In this document: positions 18,801 through 25,442 of the stretch, one piece after another
How positions within the stretch are numbered: the stretch's first letter is position 1
Layout of the letters: the number at the start of each line of letters is the position of its first letter
Assembly: GCA_902363145.1 (NCBI GenBank)
Contig: CABIZB010000010.1
Span: forward strand, 1 to 34,618
Source: Oscillospiraceae bacterium
GTDB taxonomy: Bacteria; Bacillota; Clostridia; Oscillospirales; Ruminococcaceae
Length of the DNA: 34,618 bases
Direction: 5' to 3'
Notes under the pieces: generated by a model
The model's input: the letters and a program-made list of their open reading frames with translations, nothing else
The model's database searches: none
What the model was told of the DNA's origin: nothing
Translations under genes and position numbers: made by a program

Positions 18801-19140
18801 AAGAACTCGCATCAAACTTATTGTATATGCTTTTGACGAGGACGAAATTGAAAATGAGGAAGACGCAAAGAAGACTATCATACCTTTTCAGTTGGCATAT
18901 GCTGTTTCGATTCATAAAGCACAAGGCTTAGAATATGATTCTGTAAAAGTGATTATTCCCAGTGTTAATTCTGAAAAAATAACAAAAGGGGTTTTTTATA
19001 CAGCAATCACTCGCACCAAAAGAAAATTAACAATTTATTGGAGTTCAGAGACAATGCAAAAAATAATCTCTGACTTTTCGTCCGAACATAGTGGTTTCAA
19101 GAGTCTGGATATAATAAAAAACAAACTAGCTCAGCTGTAA
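15832..19140 (+). CDS. Nuclease-helicase fusion: DUF4365-like N-terminus and SF1 helicase C-terminus
   Basis: A 1102-aa protein. Residues 20-180 resemble the DUF4365 nuclease-like domain, with D54 (NIDGTFEYV) and the variant PD-(D/E)xK signature Q76-x-K78 (FFVQIKGT). Residues 190-690 are AT-rich, helical and unrecognised. From 705 it is a superfamily 1 helicase: Walker A GAAGTGKTT (713-721), DE at 782-783 (FVDECS), motif III AGDINQIES, motif V HKAQGLEYDSV and motif VI YTAITRTKRKL. Single-protein nuclease-helicase defences such as Nhi have a similar plan, but I do not see clear relationship. It follows the type I operon by 37 nt with AAAGGAG before the ATG. A role in phage defence is inferred. 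Confidence 0.8.
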   Translation: MLDQPKELIEKHIKTHTERSAEDEAAVATLRFFLRSKGRVNPLFASGDKWPNIDGTFEYVPDPDVSRRPKQTFFVQIKGTHSYKEDDGKIKYTLQSLGFPATIAANVDIDPGILFVVLEPDERGYERVFWKYMSVDYINSIDFSKGSTTVAFEAEEEIFNTDESIIDFCKKLDRIIEHHSFVNKLSSTQLNLDDIKRIVMACDKSIVRSIDTIENRSATRDEISQDILPRLNDLCRAALLQNSYNLRCTKPNLQLAYEQAQLNLRTKYLANFLRCLKYIDCRIPEEGQSERLMLKYYNFMWQIRKYFWDNNRISILQNLEKFPLNTDQLDNEYYNIVAKAIESTDLSPHSLESTRFYVQKKTPFYVGTERYYEITLQLANKYATKFNRITVYSKQNISTAYSINIGYTDTTIDLWGIASNIKIITNWRVSIAPACLIKLGRILNINLKISKNYGEYSELMIFLTSTGMTFLDLIDLKEISFNEVVDSIYKNTNTCYFKTVIEALRKYFSCECDTFGKNTIRFLLINMREDRISDVIPNQFNSPMPKIPFYFAKKCFPFEKNPYLANYAGSKTSNGNMAKILSVAGTAQLKTISPYLVLKNKIKNSGEIYFNSSEIASDTDIATYNEYLDAWETRQGFNILHEQEYVTIASYESTTLQILRKLLELSQNGIKGQKELNAKFIRDNKSIFDNVDVSKQKAIKYAFVNSKLLLIYGAAGTGKTTLINYISSLMPKSKKLFLTKTHNAIQHLRRRIENPGNNSDFISFDSFTKKVELPDYDIIFVDECSIIDNFTMLKFVNKISENSLIVLAGDINQIESIDFGNWFYYAKHIITTHGANIELLDTWRTKEESLLSLWEEVRNNDVRITEKLVIDGPFSKEIGSDIFTSNVTDEVVLCLNYDGKFGLNNINSYFQNANPNGEAIIWQGWRFKKGDKILFNDNSRFTYLYNNLKGIIVDIEKTDDQIAFTIDVETIITEQQCKSDQIEYIDTIGERTRIKLIVYAFDEDEIENEEDAKKTIIPFQLAYAVSIHKAQGLEYDSVKVIIPSVNSEKITKGVFYTAITRTKRKLTIYWSSETMQKIISDFSSEHSGFKSLDIIKNKLAQL

Positions 19141-19208
19141 ATAAAATTTAGTATCTCCCTATAGAACGCTCAAAGGTTGGATAATACAATCAAATAGCCA
19201 TAAAAACG

Positions 19209-19246
19209 AAGCATTGAAGGTCGTAAATCTTCAATGCTTTGTTTTA
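19209..19246 (+). terminator. Rho-independent terminator of the restriction/helicase operon
   Basis: AAGCATTGAAG pairs perfectly with CTTCAATGCTT (11 bp, 9-nt loop) and is followed by TGTTTTAGTTT. It ends the transcript that starts at 7639. Confidence 0.8.
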
Positions 19247-19250
19247 GTTT

Positions 19251-19648
19251 ATAGGCAAAATTTATAAACTGCATCCTACTTTATAGTAAACCGCCTGATA
19301 CAAAATAACACAATACCGCATAACAGTTTACAAAATATTCAGGCACGCAAATTTTAAGTCTAAGTCATTAACAAATATAAGATATTCTGCATTTCAGGTG
19401 ACGTTTGAGAACGTTTCGCAACGTTTGGCGCATTTTGGCGATGTTTCCGCTACGAAAGAGAGCTGCGATTTTTGAAAATTCTTTATGATATAATAATTTC
19501 AGCGGACAAAAAAAATTTTTCCGCATCAAAATGAAAGAAGTGATACCAATAAAGAAGCAAGTCATAAAATCCTAAACAAATGAAATGTACCGATATGATA
19601 CCGGAATAAGAGTACCGCACATATAAAAAGTACCGAAAGGAGGAAGGA
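19251..19648. other. Gene-free segment between helicase gene and IS21-type unit
   Basis: No supported gene. It contains the 10-bp periodic array described separately, a TATAAT at 19489-19494 without a clear -35, a GCGGA/TCCGC stem around an A8T5 loop (about 19501-19524) and three GTACCG copies (around 19587, 19611, 19630). A strong AAAGGAGG site at its end serves the small frame that begins in the inverted repeat. Confidence 0.5.
19401..19450. repeat. Five-unit 10-bp tandem array (ACGTTTNNNN)
   Basis: The units are ACGTTTGAGA, ACGTTTCGCA, ACGTTTGGCG, CATTTTGGCG and ATGTTTCCGC, each exactly 10 bp. A TTT tract recurs once per helical turn, so the DNA should be bent or offer binding sites on one face. 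Confidence 0.75.
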
Positions 19649-19752
19649 TGTATATGCCGCCCCGAAAACCGCAGCTGCACGGAGTCAGAACCGCACCCTT
19701 GCCGCTTGAGAACCGCAGTGTCAAAGTGCATCAACATTACCCAACATATTAG
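19648..19752 (+). CDS. Small frame reading through the inverted repeat, 34 aa
   Basis: An ATG 7-8 nt after AAAGGAGG opens a 34-codon frame (MYMPPRKPQLHGVRTAPLPL and then a different tail). The first 25 residues are encoded by the 71-bp inverted repeat; the same peptide is encoded in the other copy, on the opposite strand. The ribosome site is strong, but whether the peptide is real or the repeat has merely captured a site is open. Confidence 0.35.
   Translation: MYMPPRKPQLHGVRTAPLPLENRSVKVHQHYPTY
19649..19719. repeat. 71-bp inverted repeat, left copy
   Basis: The sequence begins TGTATATGCCGCCCCGAAAA and ends GAACCGCAGT. Its reverse complement occurs at 22256-22326 with two adjacent mismatches. 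The 5'-TG at each outer edge fits the ends of an IS21-type transposon, but no matching short target duplication flanks the two copies. Confidence 0.85.
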
Positions 19753-19804
19753 TCAGCATATGCCTGCCCGGTACATCAGCACCGGACAGACCCACAGCAT
19801 TTAA

Positions 19805-19987
19805 TTATTCATACTTGCGAACGATCATTCTAATCTGCTCGGTAATATCCTGCTCCGCCCAGGTGTGCTCATCAACAGGCTCTTCAGAAAACAATTCAAG
19901 GATTTCAGCATTTGCAGCGGAAACGTTTTGACAATGCAGAAATAACCATGAATAGCGTTCATCGAGCATGACTTCATTCACCGTCAT
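19805..19987 (-). CDS. Small protein in the IS21 operon, 60 aa
   Basis: A 60-aa acidic frame (MTVNEVMLDERYSWLFLHC...) whose ATG overlaps the istB stop in ATGA. That overlap and its place inside the inverted repeats point to a third gene of the IS21-type operon. No family is recognised. Since istB is intact and it follows directly, it would be translated with istB. Confidence 0.6.
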   Translation of the reverse strand: MTVNEVMLDERYSWLFLHCQNVSAANAEILELFSEEPVDEHTWAEQDITEQIRMIVRKYE

Positions 19988-20754
19988 GACTCAACCTCCG
20001 ATGATACTCCATAACGTTCACGCATTGATATCCTGCCGTCTATCGGCATAATAAATGAGTTGTGAATGATCCTGTCCATGATTGCTTCTGAAATGGGGCT
20101 TTCGCTTTCGGGATCAGGATTGATCCTTTCATACCATCCCTCGGGTTCATACTGTGTGCAGAAGATCATTGACCTTTTGCAGCGAGCCTCGGCGATTTCA
20201 GGCATAATGTACGATTCTGCAGGTGTAAGCCTGCGGATAAGCCATTCATCAAGGATAAGCAGATCAACTTTCTTGTATGCGTCAATCACCTTCTTGAATT
20301 CACCGTTATCTTTAGCAACAGTAAGTTCATCAAGCAGTTCAGGCATACGGATATATTTTACTGTCCTGAACTTACGGCAGGCAGAATTGCCAAGAGCACA
20401 GGCAATATACGTCTTTCCATTCCCCGATGCACCCTTGAGAATGATATGATGCCCATCGTCAATGTATTTGCAAGTGGAGAAACGTAATATCTGTTTTTTG
20501 TCAAGGTGTCTGTCCTCAAGGTATTCAATGCTCTCAATAGTAGCGTTGCTCTCTGAAAAGCGTGCATTATGTATATATCTGTTAAGCTTATTCGCTTGAC
20601 GTCGGTTCCATTCGCAGTCAACAAGCAATCCCAGACGTTCTTCAAATCCAAAACTTGAAAAGTTAGCATTATCCGCAAGCTGACGTTCCGGTTCAGAGGC
20701 AAAAGCGTTCATCTTCATGCTGCGCAAACGCTGCACTGTGGATATATCATTCAT
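19984..20754 (-). CDS. istB: IS21-family helper ATPase IstB
   Basis: A 256-aa AAA+ ATPase, the partner of the IstA transposase that loads it on target DNA. Walker A is ILKGASGNGKTY, about residue 105, Walker B LLILDEWLI about residue 164, and the sensor region IFCTQYEPEGWYERI follows. DnaC/DnaA-like relatives share this plan. I start at the ATG 29 codons inside the longest frame: it follows GGAGGTG and overlaps the istA stop (ATGAATGA), the standard coupling in this family. The gene appears intact although istA is broken. Confidence 0.93.
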   Translation of the reverse strand: MNDISTVQRLRSMKMNAFASEPERQLADNANFSSFGFEERLGLLVDCEWNRRQANKLNRYIHNARFSESNATIESIEYLEDRHLDKKQILRFSTCKYIDDGHHIILKGASGNGKTYIACALGNSACRKFRTVKYIRMPELLDELTVAKDNGEFKKVIDAYKKVDLLILDEWLIRRLTPAESYIMPEIAEARCKRSMIFCTQYEPEGWYERINPDPESESPISEAIMDRIIHNSFIMPIDGRISMRERYGVSSEVES

Positions 20755-22190
20755 TGTCCGCACCTCCCTTTCTGAAGTATGCGGCTCCACGGGTAATGCC
20801 ATATTTATTGCAACTGTCCTCGGCATCAGACTTTGCATCAATATTTTCCGACGGCTGTCTGCTGTTCTTGAGAATGGTGGTTATTGTACGGATCGACGGT
20901 GCAGACGAGAGCGGGATCATTCTTTCACAGACGCTTTCAAGCTTCTTTTTACTATATTTTTCACCCGGTTTTACAAGACTGACACAGGACTTGTACCCCT
21001 GCTCGGGAGCCTTGCCCGTTTCCAGAAAATGCTTAACAACGCTTTCGGTACATTTACCCACATCTGCAGACCAACGCCTGAATTCTTCTGCATTGTACCG
21101 CAGATATTTACGATGGTTTTCGGGCATATGATCGGGATTGACAACAGGCTGAACACTGTATTTTTCAAGCCTTTTATGTGACGTGACTCGGCTGCCATCA
21201 GTAGCCTGAGTCCATATTGCAGGCTCATATGGATGTGCAGGAAGAGAAAGCATAAACTCCTTTTCTTCATTCTCATATGCTTCTCTGTGGCTGCCGGGTC
21301 GTTTCTGAAACGGCTTGTTGTTGATAACCTCAAGACGCTCCGCAACAGCTGTTTTAACATCAGAAAACGATAAGAACTTCTGCTCACGAAGTGCCGCTGT
21401 GATCCATGTGGTTGAAAATTCGACAGATTTTTCTACAAGTCCTTTATCCTGCGGCTTACGAACTCTTGTGGGAACAATAGCTGTTCCGTAGTATTCTGCA
21501 AGTTCACGATAACTTGCGTTCAGCTGTATTTCATAGCGTGTATTGGCTGTACCACCTGTTTTAAGGTTATCCGGAACAAGAATTTTTGTAACTCCGCCGA
21601 AGTATTCATAGGCATGAACATGGCAAAGCAGCCAGTTTTCCTGCTTCATATCCGTGCACGCTTCCACATAAATTATGCCACTGCACGGGAGCACAGCAAC
21701 AAACAGATATGCCTTGTATTCTTTGCCCGTTACGAATCATAGTAGGGTATAGTTCCACCTGCCCAATCAACCTGCATAGTTTGGCCCGGCTATTGATACG
21801 CATTGTAGCCTTAGTGATTCTCGCCCGGCTGCGGTATTTGTCACCAAACTGCGTGCTCATGTACGGCTTATCTCAGTTTGCATAACAACGCTCGCAGTAT
21901 TCGCTCCAGAGCAAGGTAAGTGTTACGCCCTTCTTGGAAAGCTCCCTGTGGATGTAGGCATAGTCCGGCTCGGCATAGGGAATGAATCCATGCTTTTTTG
22001 CAGAGTTGTTCAGAATCTCATCAAGTTTTTCATTTGTCATATCATCATCAAGCGGCCATGAGATACCATACTTGGCAGCATTCTCCAATACTGCCTTTAC
22101 TGTCTGATGCGAACTGTGTACGCTGGTTTCAATTCGCCTTTGACTATGATTCTGGCTATGAAGCCGCAATATTTCCCGATAATCTATCAT
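20747..22190 (-). pseudogene. istA: IS21-family transposase IstA, broken
   Basis: The DDE transposase of the element, in pieces. The first 105 codons (MIDYREILRLHSQNHSQRR, an HTH for terminal repeats) end at an in-frame TGA at 21873-21875. The same frame resumes (KPYMSTQFGDKYR...), then loses one base near AATAGCCGGG (about 21788), after which the correct frame reads PGQTMQVDWAGG with the first catalytic Asp. A second single-base loss near GATTCGTAACG (about 21735) shifts to the long last part with VPDNLKTG (second Asp) and the catalytic Glu region KGLVEKSVEF. AGGAGG precedes the start. Three independent lesions mean no functional IstA is made. Confidence 0.92.
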
Positions 22191-22255
22191 ATCAGGACCT
22201 CCTAATGTTAGTAGTCACACTTCCGTGTGCCACTATCATTATACTACTGCATACT

Positions 22256-22326
22256 ACTGCGGTTCATGAGCGGCAAGGGTGCGGTTCTGACTCCGTGCAG
22301 CTGCGGTTTTCGGGGCGGCATATACA
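22256..22326. repeat. 71-bp inverted repeat, right copy
   Basis: This is the reverse complement of the left copy with two mismatches. Just inside it lie two direct TACTACTGC copies and a TATAAT (- strand, about 22240-22245) that probably belongs to the istA promoter. Confidence 0.85.
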
Positions 22327-22420
22327 CAAACTGAGTCTGTGTAAGATGAGCTGCTGTCCTATATCGTTTTATACTTTTACCTATCACGCTGTATAATTGA
22401 CTATCATCATGAAAATACAT
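22327..22420 (-). pseudogene. Xre-family regulator truncated by the IS21-type element
   Basis: A frame with a good start (GAGGTGAG 7-8 nt before ATG, TATAAT upstream) encodes MYFHDDSQLYSVIGKSIKRY and then RTAAHLTQTQ, the opening helices of a HTH_3 repressor. After about 31 codons it runs into the inverted repeat and ends with unrelated residues. The rest of the regulator is not visible on the far side of the element. It probably once controlled the neighbouring defence genes or the IS target locus. Confidence 0.7.
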
Positions 22421-22457
22421 AATGCTCACCTCATATAATCATTATAACACAAAAAGA

Positions 22458-22494
22458 AGGCGTTAAGTTTCACTCATAATGAAACTTAACGCCT
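22458..22494 (-). terminator. Terminator of the methyltransferase operon
   Basis: A perfect 15-bp stem (AGGCGTTAAGTTTCA with its complement, 7-nt loop) is followed on the - strand by TTCTTTTTGTG. It lies 11 nt after the methyltransferase stop. Confidence 0.9.
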
Positions 22495-22505
22495 CTAAAT
22501 ATCTC

Positions 22506-23249
22506 TTATTTTCTGAACACAAACAAATACTCATGAGCAATCAGCAGAAAATTATATTTTACGCTGTTAGTTTTCCAATACCCTGTAGCTTTACAGTTAT
22601 GCTGCTCCTTAATGATAAGCTCTTTCAGCGTAAATCCGGCATCCTGAAAGAGCTTCATAACCTCAAAGCTCATTGGAATCATACAGCCCTTCTGACGTGT
22701 ATCTCCCATAAGCACAGCGCAGAACTTACCCTTTTTAAGGACACGATAGCTTTCTTCTGCAACGGGTTTCATCTGCTCAAGAAAATCTTTTACCTTAAGC
22801 TGAGACAAATCGCCATCAATACCATCGCTGTATTTGATTATGTCGGCGTACGGAGGATGAGTGCATATCAGATCTATGCTTTCATCAGGAACAAAGTCCA
22901 AATGTCGGGCATCACCCTTTTTGATATACACCTTACCCTTTGCTGGCTCATAATCGAACGCTGTTTTTTCCCGACAGCGTTCAAGAGCAACATCGTTTAT
23001 ATCAATACCGATTATATCACGGTTAAGCAGTTTGGCTTCAACAAGAGTTGTTCCGCCGCCTGCGAACTGGTCGAGTACTAAGTCTCCCTCCTTAGAGTAG
23101 CGGAGAATGATGTTTCTCGGAATATATGGCGACCAGTTTCCTCGCCATTTTGCATCGTGTGTAGCCCAATCGCCACGCTTTGGAAATGACCAGTGGGTTG
23201 TCATTTCAAGCTCAAAGTCATCAGGCTGCCATTTGGATATTTTTTTCAT
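22506..23249 (-). CDS. DNA methyltransferase (N4/N6 amino type), partner of the SIR2-like gene
   Basis: A 247-aa S-adenosylmethionine-dependent DNA methylase. Motif I is DQFAGGGTTL (60-69), GIDIND (81-86) is motif II, GDARHLDF motif III and THPPY (130-134) the catalytic motif IV, a variant of the S/TPPY found in enzymes that methylate an exocyclic amino group (N4-cytosine or N6-adenine). Motif I precedes IV, unlike DpnA-type enzymes. The N-terminal HWSFPKRGDWATHDAKWRGN region and the C-terminal part may hold target recognition. Its ATG begins on the base after the SIR2-like stop (TAAATG), so the two are tightly coupled. No cognate endonuclease is recognisable unless the SIR2-like protein is the effector. 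Confidence 0.88.
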   Translation of the reverse strand: MKKISKWQPDDFELEMTTHWSFPKRGDWATHDAKWRGNWSPYIPRNIILRYSKEGDLVLDQFAGGGTTLVEAKLLNRDIIGIDINDVALERCREKTAFDYEPAKGKVYIKKGDARHLDFVPDESIDLICTHPPYADIIKYSDGIDGDLSQLKVKDFLEQMKPVAEESYRVLKKGKFCAVLMGDTRQKGCMIPMSFEVMKLFQDAGFTLKELIIKEQHNCKATGYWKTNSVKYNFLLIAHEYLFVFRK

Positions 23250-24746
23250 TTAATCCTGTACCTTATTATTTATTATAGTATCTATCCAGAGTTCATCGTT
23301 TGAATTTCGGTTTTCATCGACAACAATAATATTTATATTATCATACTTTGTGATTTTTAATTTTTCCGCTATTTTTTTAGGTGTTACTGTTTTATCTATA
23401 TCAATCACTATTATTTTTTTATTGTCAACATCTACTAATGTGCGTATTATACCATTGATATGTTCATCGTCTGAATTAAATCCAAATCCAATTATTACTA
23501 TATAGTCGGATTCTTTATATGAATTATACACATTTACATATTTCAAAGACATATCTATAGATGTCATAGGTTTGGTTCCGCTTTGAGTAAATATCAGTGG
23601 AACTAAAAAATGTTTTTCTTTACTATTCAATACTTCTTTATCACCAATCCTGTTAAGATATGGATCGTAATATATATTTGTTGCGCCGTTGAGATGATGG
23701 ACAGTCATATCTGTTATATCATCAATTAATGTATTATAATTAGTTGTTGCAATAGATATAATATCTATTTTACTTTTCGCGTTTAAAACATCATTGTAAT
23801 ACCCTTGGTTATTTGGCTTATAATTATCGCAAATCTGTTTTTCGATGTACTTTTTTACAGTGTGTAGGAAAATACTAATTTTGCAAAACTTTGCCCATTC
23901 TTCTTTAGGACAATACAAATAGTGCCAATTCGAATCTATCAAGGTTTTATAATCCAATACCGTTGAATATATGTTTTCAACAATTCTTCGAACCAGCACA
24001 ATTAATAAGCTTTCTTCATCTGTTATATTTATTGTTCGGTTCTCCATAATATATTCTAGACCAGTTAACCCAACAGATTTATAATTCAATCTAAATATTT
24101 CGCCGATATCATCTAAAAAATCTATTTTATCATCTTTTTTCTTAAACACACCATCATTAAAACGTTTTACAAAATCAGCACTTAATGCCCCCAACTGAAG
24201 TTGTAAAATTGCCATTAACATTTTCTGTAATTCGTACCTTGTTATTTCTTTCAAGTGTTCTTTTTTTGTATATATTTTTAAAAAAGCTGAAAACCAATTG
24301 CTTGAAAATATAGCATTACCATCTTTTAAATACTCAATAAACGAAATTGAATTTGACATGTTGCAATTTGAAATTGACCCACCAATGTTTTTTTCTATAT
24401 ATTCTAAAAGTTCTTTATTTCGTTCTAATTTGCCATATTCATATTCAGCTATTTCGTCAAAATCATTCAATCGTTTTATTATACGCTCTCTATTATGATT
24501 AATAGTATCTTTAATAATTGTTTCGAAAACAGGTTTACCAAAGCTAGAAATGCTTTTATCAGAGTAATCTTGCGGTAGCCATTTTCCAGCATACGTTGTT
24601 GTTGAATCAATATTAGCTCGCTCTTTTTTAAAATCACTTTTAATTTCAGATGTGTCTTGACGAAAAATATCTAAAGCGAATTTTCCGCCACTTGGCAATC
24701 CATAACTAATTTCTGCACCTGCACCAAAAAGAAAACTTAATTTCAT
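23250..24746 (-). CDS. SIR2-like protein, putative NAD-consuming defence effector
   Basis: A 498-aa protein. The N-terminal FLFGAGAEISYGLPSGGKF (5-23) is the NAD-binding GAGxS...GLPS signature of SIR2-like proteins. ATTNYNTLIDD (N336) and VHHLNGATN (H350/H351) are in the places of the catalytic Asn and His, and VIIGFGFNSDDEHI (417-430) matches the last sirtuin strand. A helical insert of about 300 residues separates the first and second motifs. Bacterial SIR2-domain defence proteins such as ThsA deplete NAD+ on infection; that activity here is inferred. The AT-rich gene has its own promoter and AAGGAGA, and leads a two-gene operon with a DNA methyltransferase. Confidence 0.75.
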   Translation of the reverse strand: MKLSFLFGAGAEISYGLPSGGKFALDIFRQDTSEIKSDFKKERANIDSTTTYAGKWLPQDYSDKSISSFGKPVFETIIKDTINHNRERIIKRLNDFDEIAEYEYGKLERNKELLEYIEKNIGGSISNCNMSNSISFIEYLKDGNAIFSSNWFSAFLKIYTKKEHLKEITRYELQKMLMAILQLQLGALSADFVKRFNDGVFKKKDDKIDFLDDIGEIFRLNYKSVGLTGLEYIMENRTINITDEESLLIVLVRRIVENIYSTVLDYKTLIDSNWHYLYCPKEEWAKFCKISIFLHTVKKYIEKQICDNYKPNNQGYYNDVLNAKSKIDIISIATTNYNTLIDDITDMTVHHLNGATNIYYDPYLNRIGDKEVLNSKEKHFLVPLIFTQSGTKPMTSIDMSLKYVNVYNSYKESDYIVIIGFGFNSDDEHINGIIRTLVDVDNKKIIVIDIDKTVTPKKIAEKLKITKYDNINIIVVDENRNSNDELWIDTIINNKVQD

Positions 24747-24766
24747 AGCCGCTCTCCTTATTTAAC

Positions 24767-24797
24767 ATTATATTTGACTCTTTAGCGCATTCGTCAA
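24767..24797 (-). promoter_or_regulatory. Promoter of the SIR2-methyltransferase operon
   Basis: TTGACG (24797-24792) and TATAAT (24772-24767) are spaced by 19 nt, slightly long, on the - strand, 20 nt before the gene. The 140-nt gap from the DUF4177 gene and this promoter make the pair a separate transcription unit. No clear terminator lies in the gap. Confidence 0.6.
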
Positions 24798-24887
24798 ACT
24801 CTAAGCAAAATAAATATGTTCTGTAGTATCAAATATTTTTCAACAATTGTATTTTACGCTTGTCCAATCCGAGACTAACAAAATTTG

Positions 24888-25430
24888 TCAATTTTTCTGA
24901 ATGGCTACTTTTCTTTCTAAAATAAAAGTTGTTTGTTCAATTGTGGCATTAGTTCCAGATGAAAAACCGCCAACTCCAAATTGAGAAGAATTCTTGCCTA
25001 TTTCATTGGTGATAGTTGCCTTTAAACGCCAGCCTTCTAAAGCCAATTCATTTATTTTTGATATAGTATGCTCTATATCGAATGAACCAGAATAGTCATC
25101 TACAATAGTTAATGAAGTATATTCATAGTACGAATCAACCCCATTTTGAGTTAATGTTTTGATTTTATTATTTCTTATATTCTTAAGTCGTTCTATCTCT
25201 TTTTTTCGCTGCTCTTTTTCCTGTTTCTCAGCTTCCTCTGCACATTTAAGAGCAATTCTCTCTTGTGATGCTGCGATATCAGAGCTTGATGTAGGACGAT
25301 TTGAAAATTCTTCTTTCAATATTTGAATTTCTTCTTCAGAATATAAATCCAGCTGATCTTCAAGGATTAATAATATATCTGCCGTTTCCATATTGTGTAC
25401 TTCTTCTTTAAATTTGAGCAACTCTTCCAT
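24888..25430 (-). CDS. DUF4177-domain protein with coiled coil, 180 aa
   Basis: Residues 60-90 form a Glu/Lys/Arg coiled coil (EEAEKQEKEQRKKEIERLKN); the C-terminal part, with YEYTSLTIV, a HTISKINELALEGWRLKA stretch and a final TTFILERK strand, matches the DUF4177 fold. The biochemical role of that family is unknown. It starts 12 nt after the dpnII-type gene, with AAGGAGAG between, so it is the last gene of the GATC restriction operon. A regulator, or a helper of the endonuclease, is possible, but nothing in the sequence decides this. Confidence 0.7.
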   Translation of the reverse strand: MEELLKFKEEVHNMETADILLILEDQLDLYSEEEIQILKEEFSNRPTSSSDIAASQERIALKCAEEAEKQEKEQRKKEIERLKNIRNNKIKTLTQNGVDSYYEYTSLTIVDDYSGSFDIEHTISKINELALEGWRLKATITNEIGKNSSQFGVGGFSSGTNATIEQTTFILERKVAIQKN

Positions 25431-25442
25431 TTTATTCTCTCC

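Larger units (their letters stand above)
19649..22326. mobile_element. IS21-family element, inactivated
   Basis: The unit has istB, istA and a small third frame on the - strand, enclosed by 71-bp inverted repeats with TG...CA outer ends. istA carries a nonsense codon and two frameshifts, so the element cannot transpose alone. The right edge cuts a Xre regulator gene after about 31 codons. The outer flanks (GGAAGGA on the left, CAAACTGA on the right) do not match, so either a deletion removed one flank or the boundaries are slightly off. Confidence 0.75.

Noticed and set aside
19368..19565. 65-codon - strand frame over the phased array
   Set aside because: It has no ribosome site or recognisable domain, and the periodic DNA explains its repeated residues.
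20066..21181. Long + strand frames within istB and istA
   Set aside because: They are antisense shadows of the IS21 genes, without ribosome sites or recognisable domains.
22479..23081. 200-codon + strand frame over the methyltransferase
   Set aside because: It is the antisense of a methylase with clear motifs I to IV, and it begins in the terminator stem.
22506..23249. The methylase as a DpnA homologue of the DpnII system
   Set aside because: In DpnA the catalytic motif precedes the SAM-binding motif; here the order is reversed and the gene belongs to the SIR2 operon.
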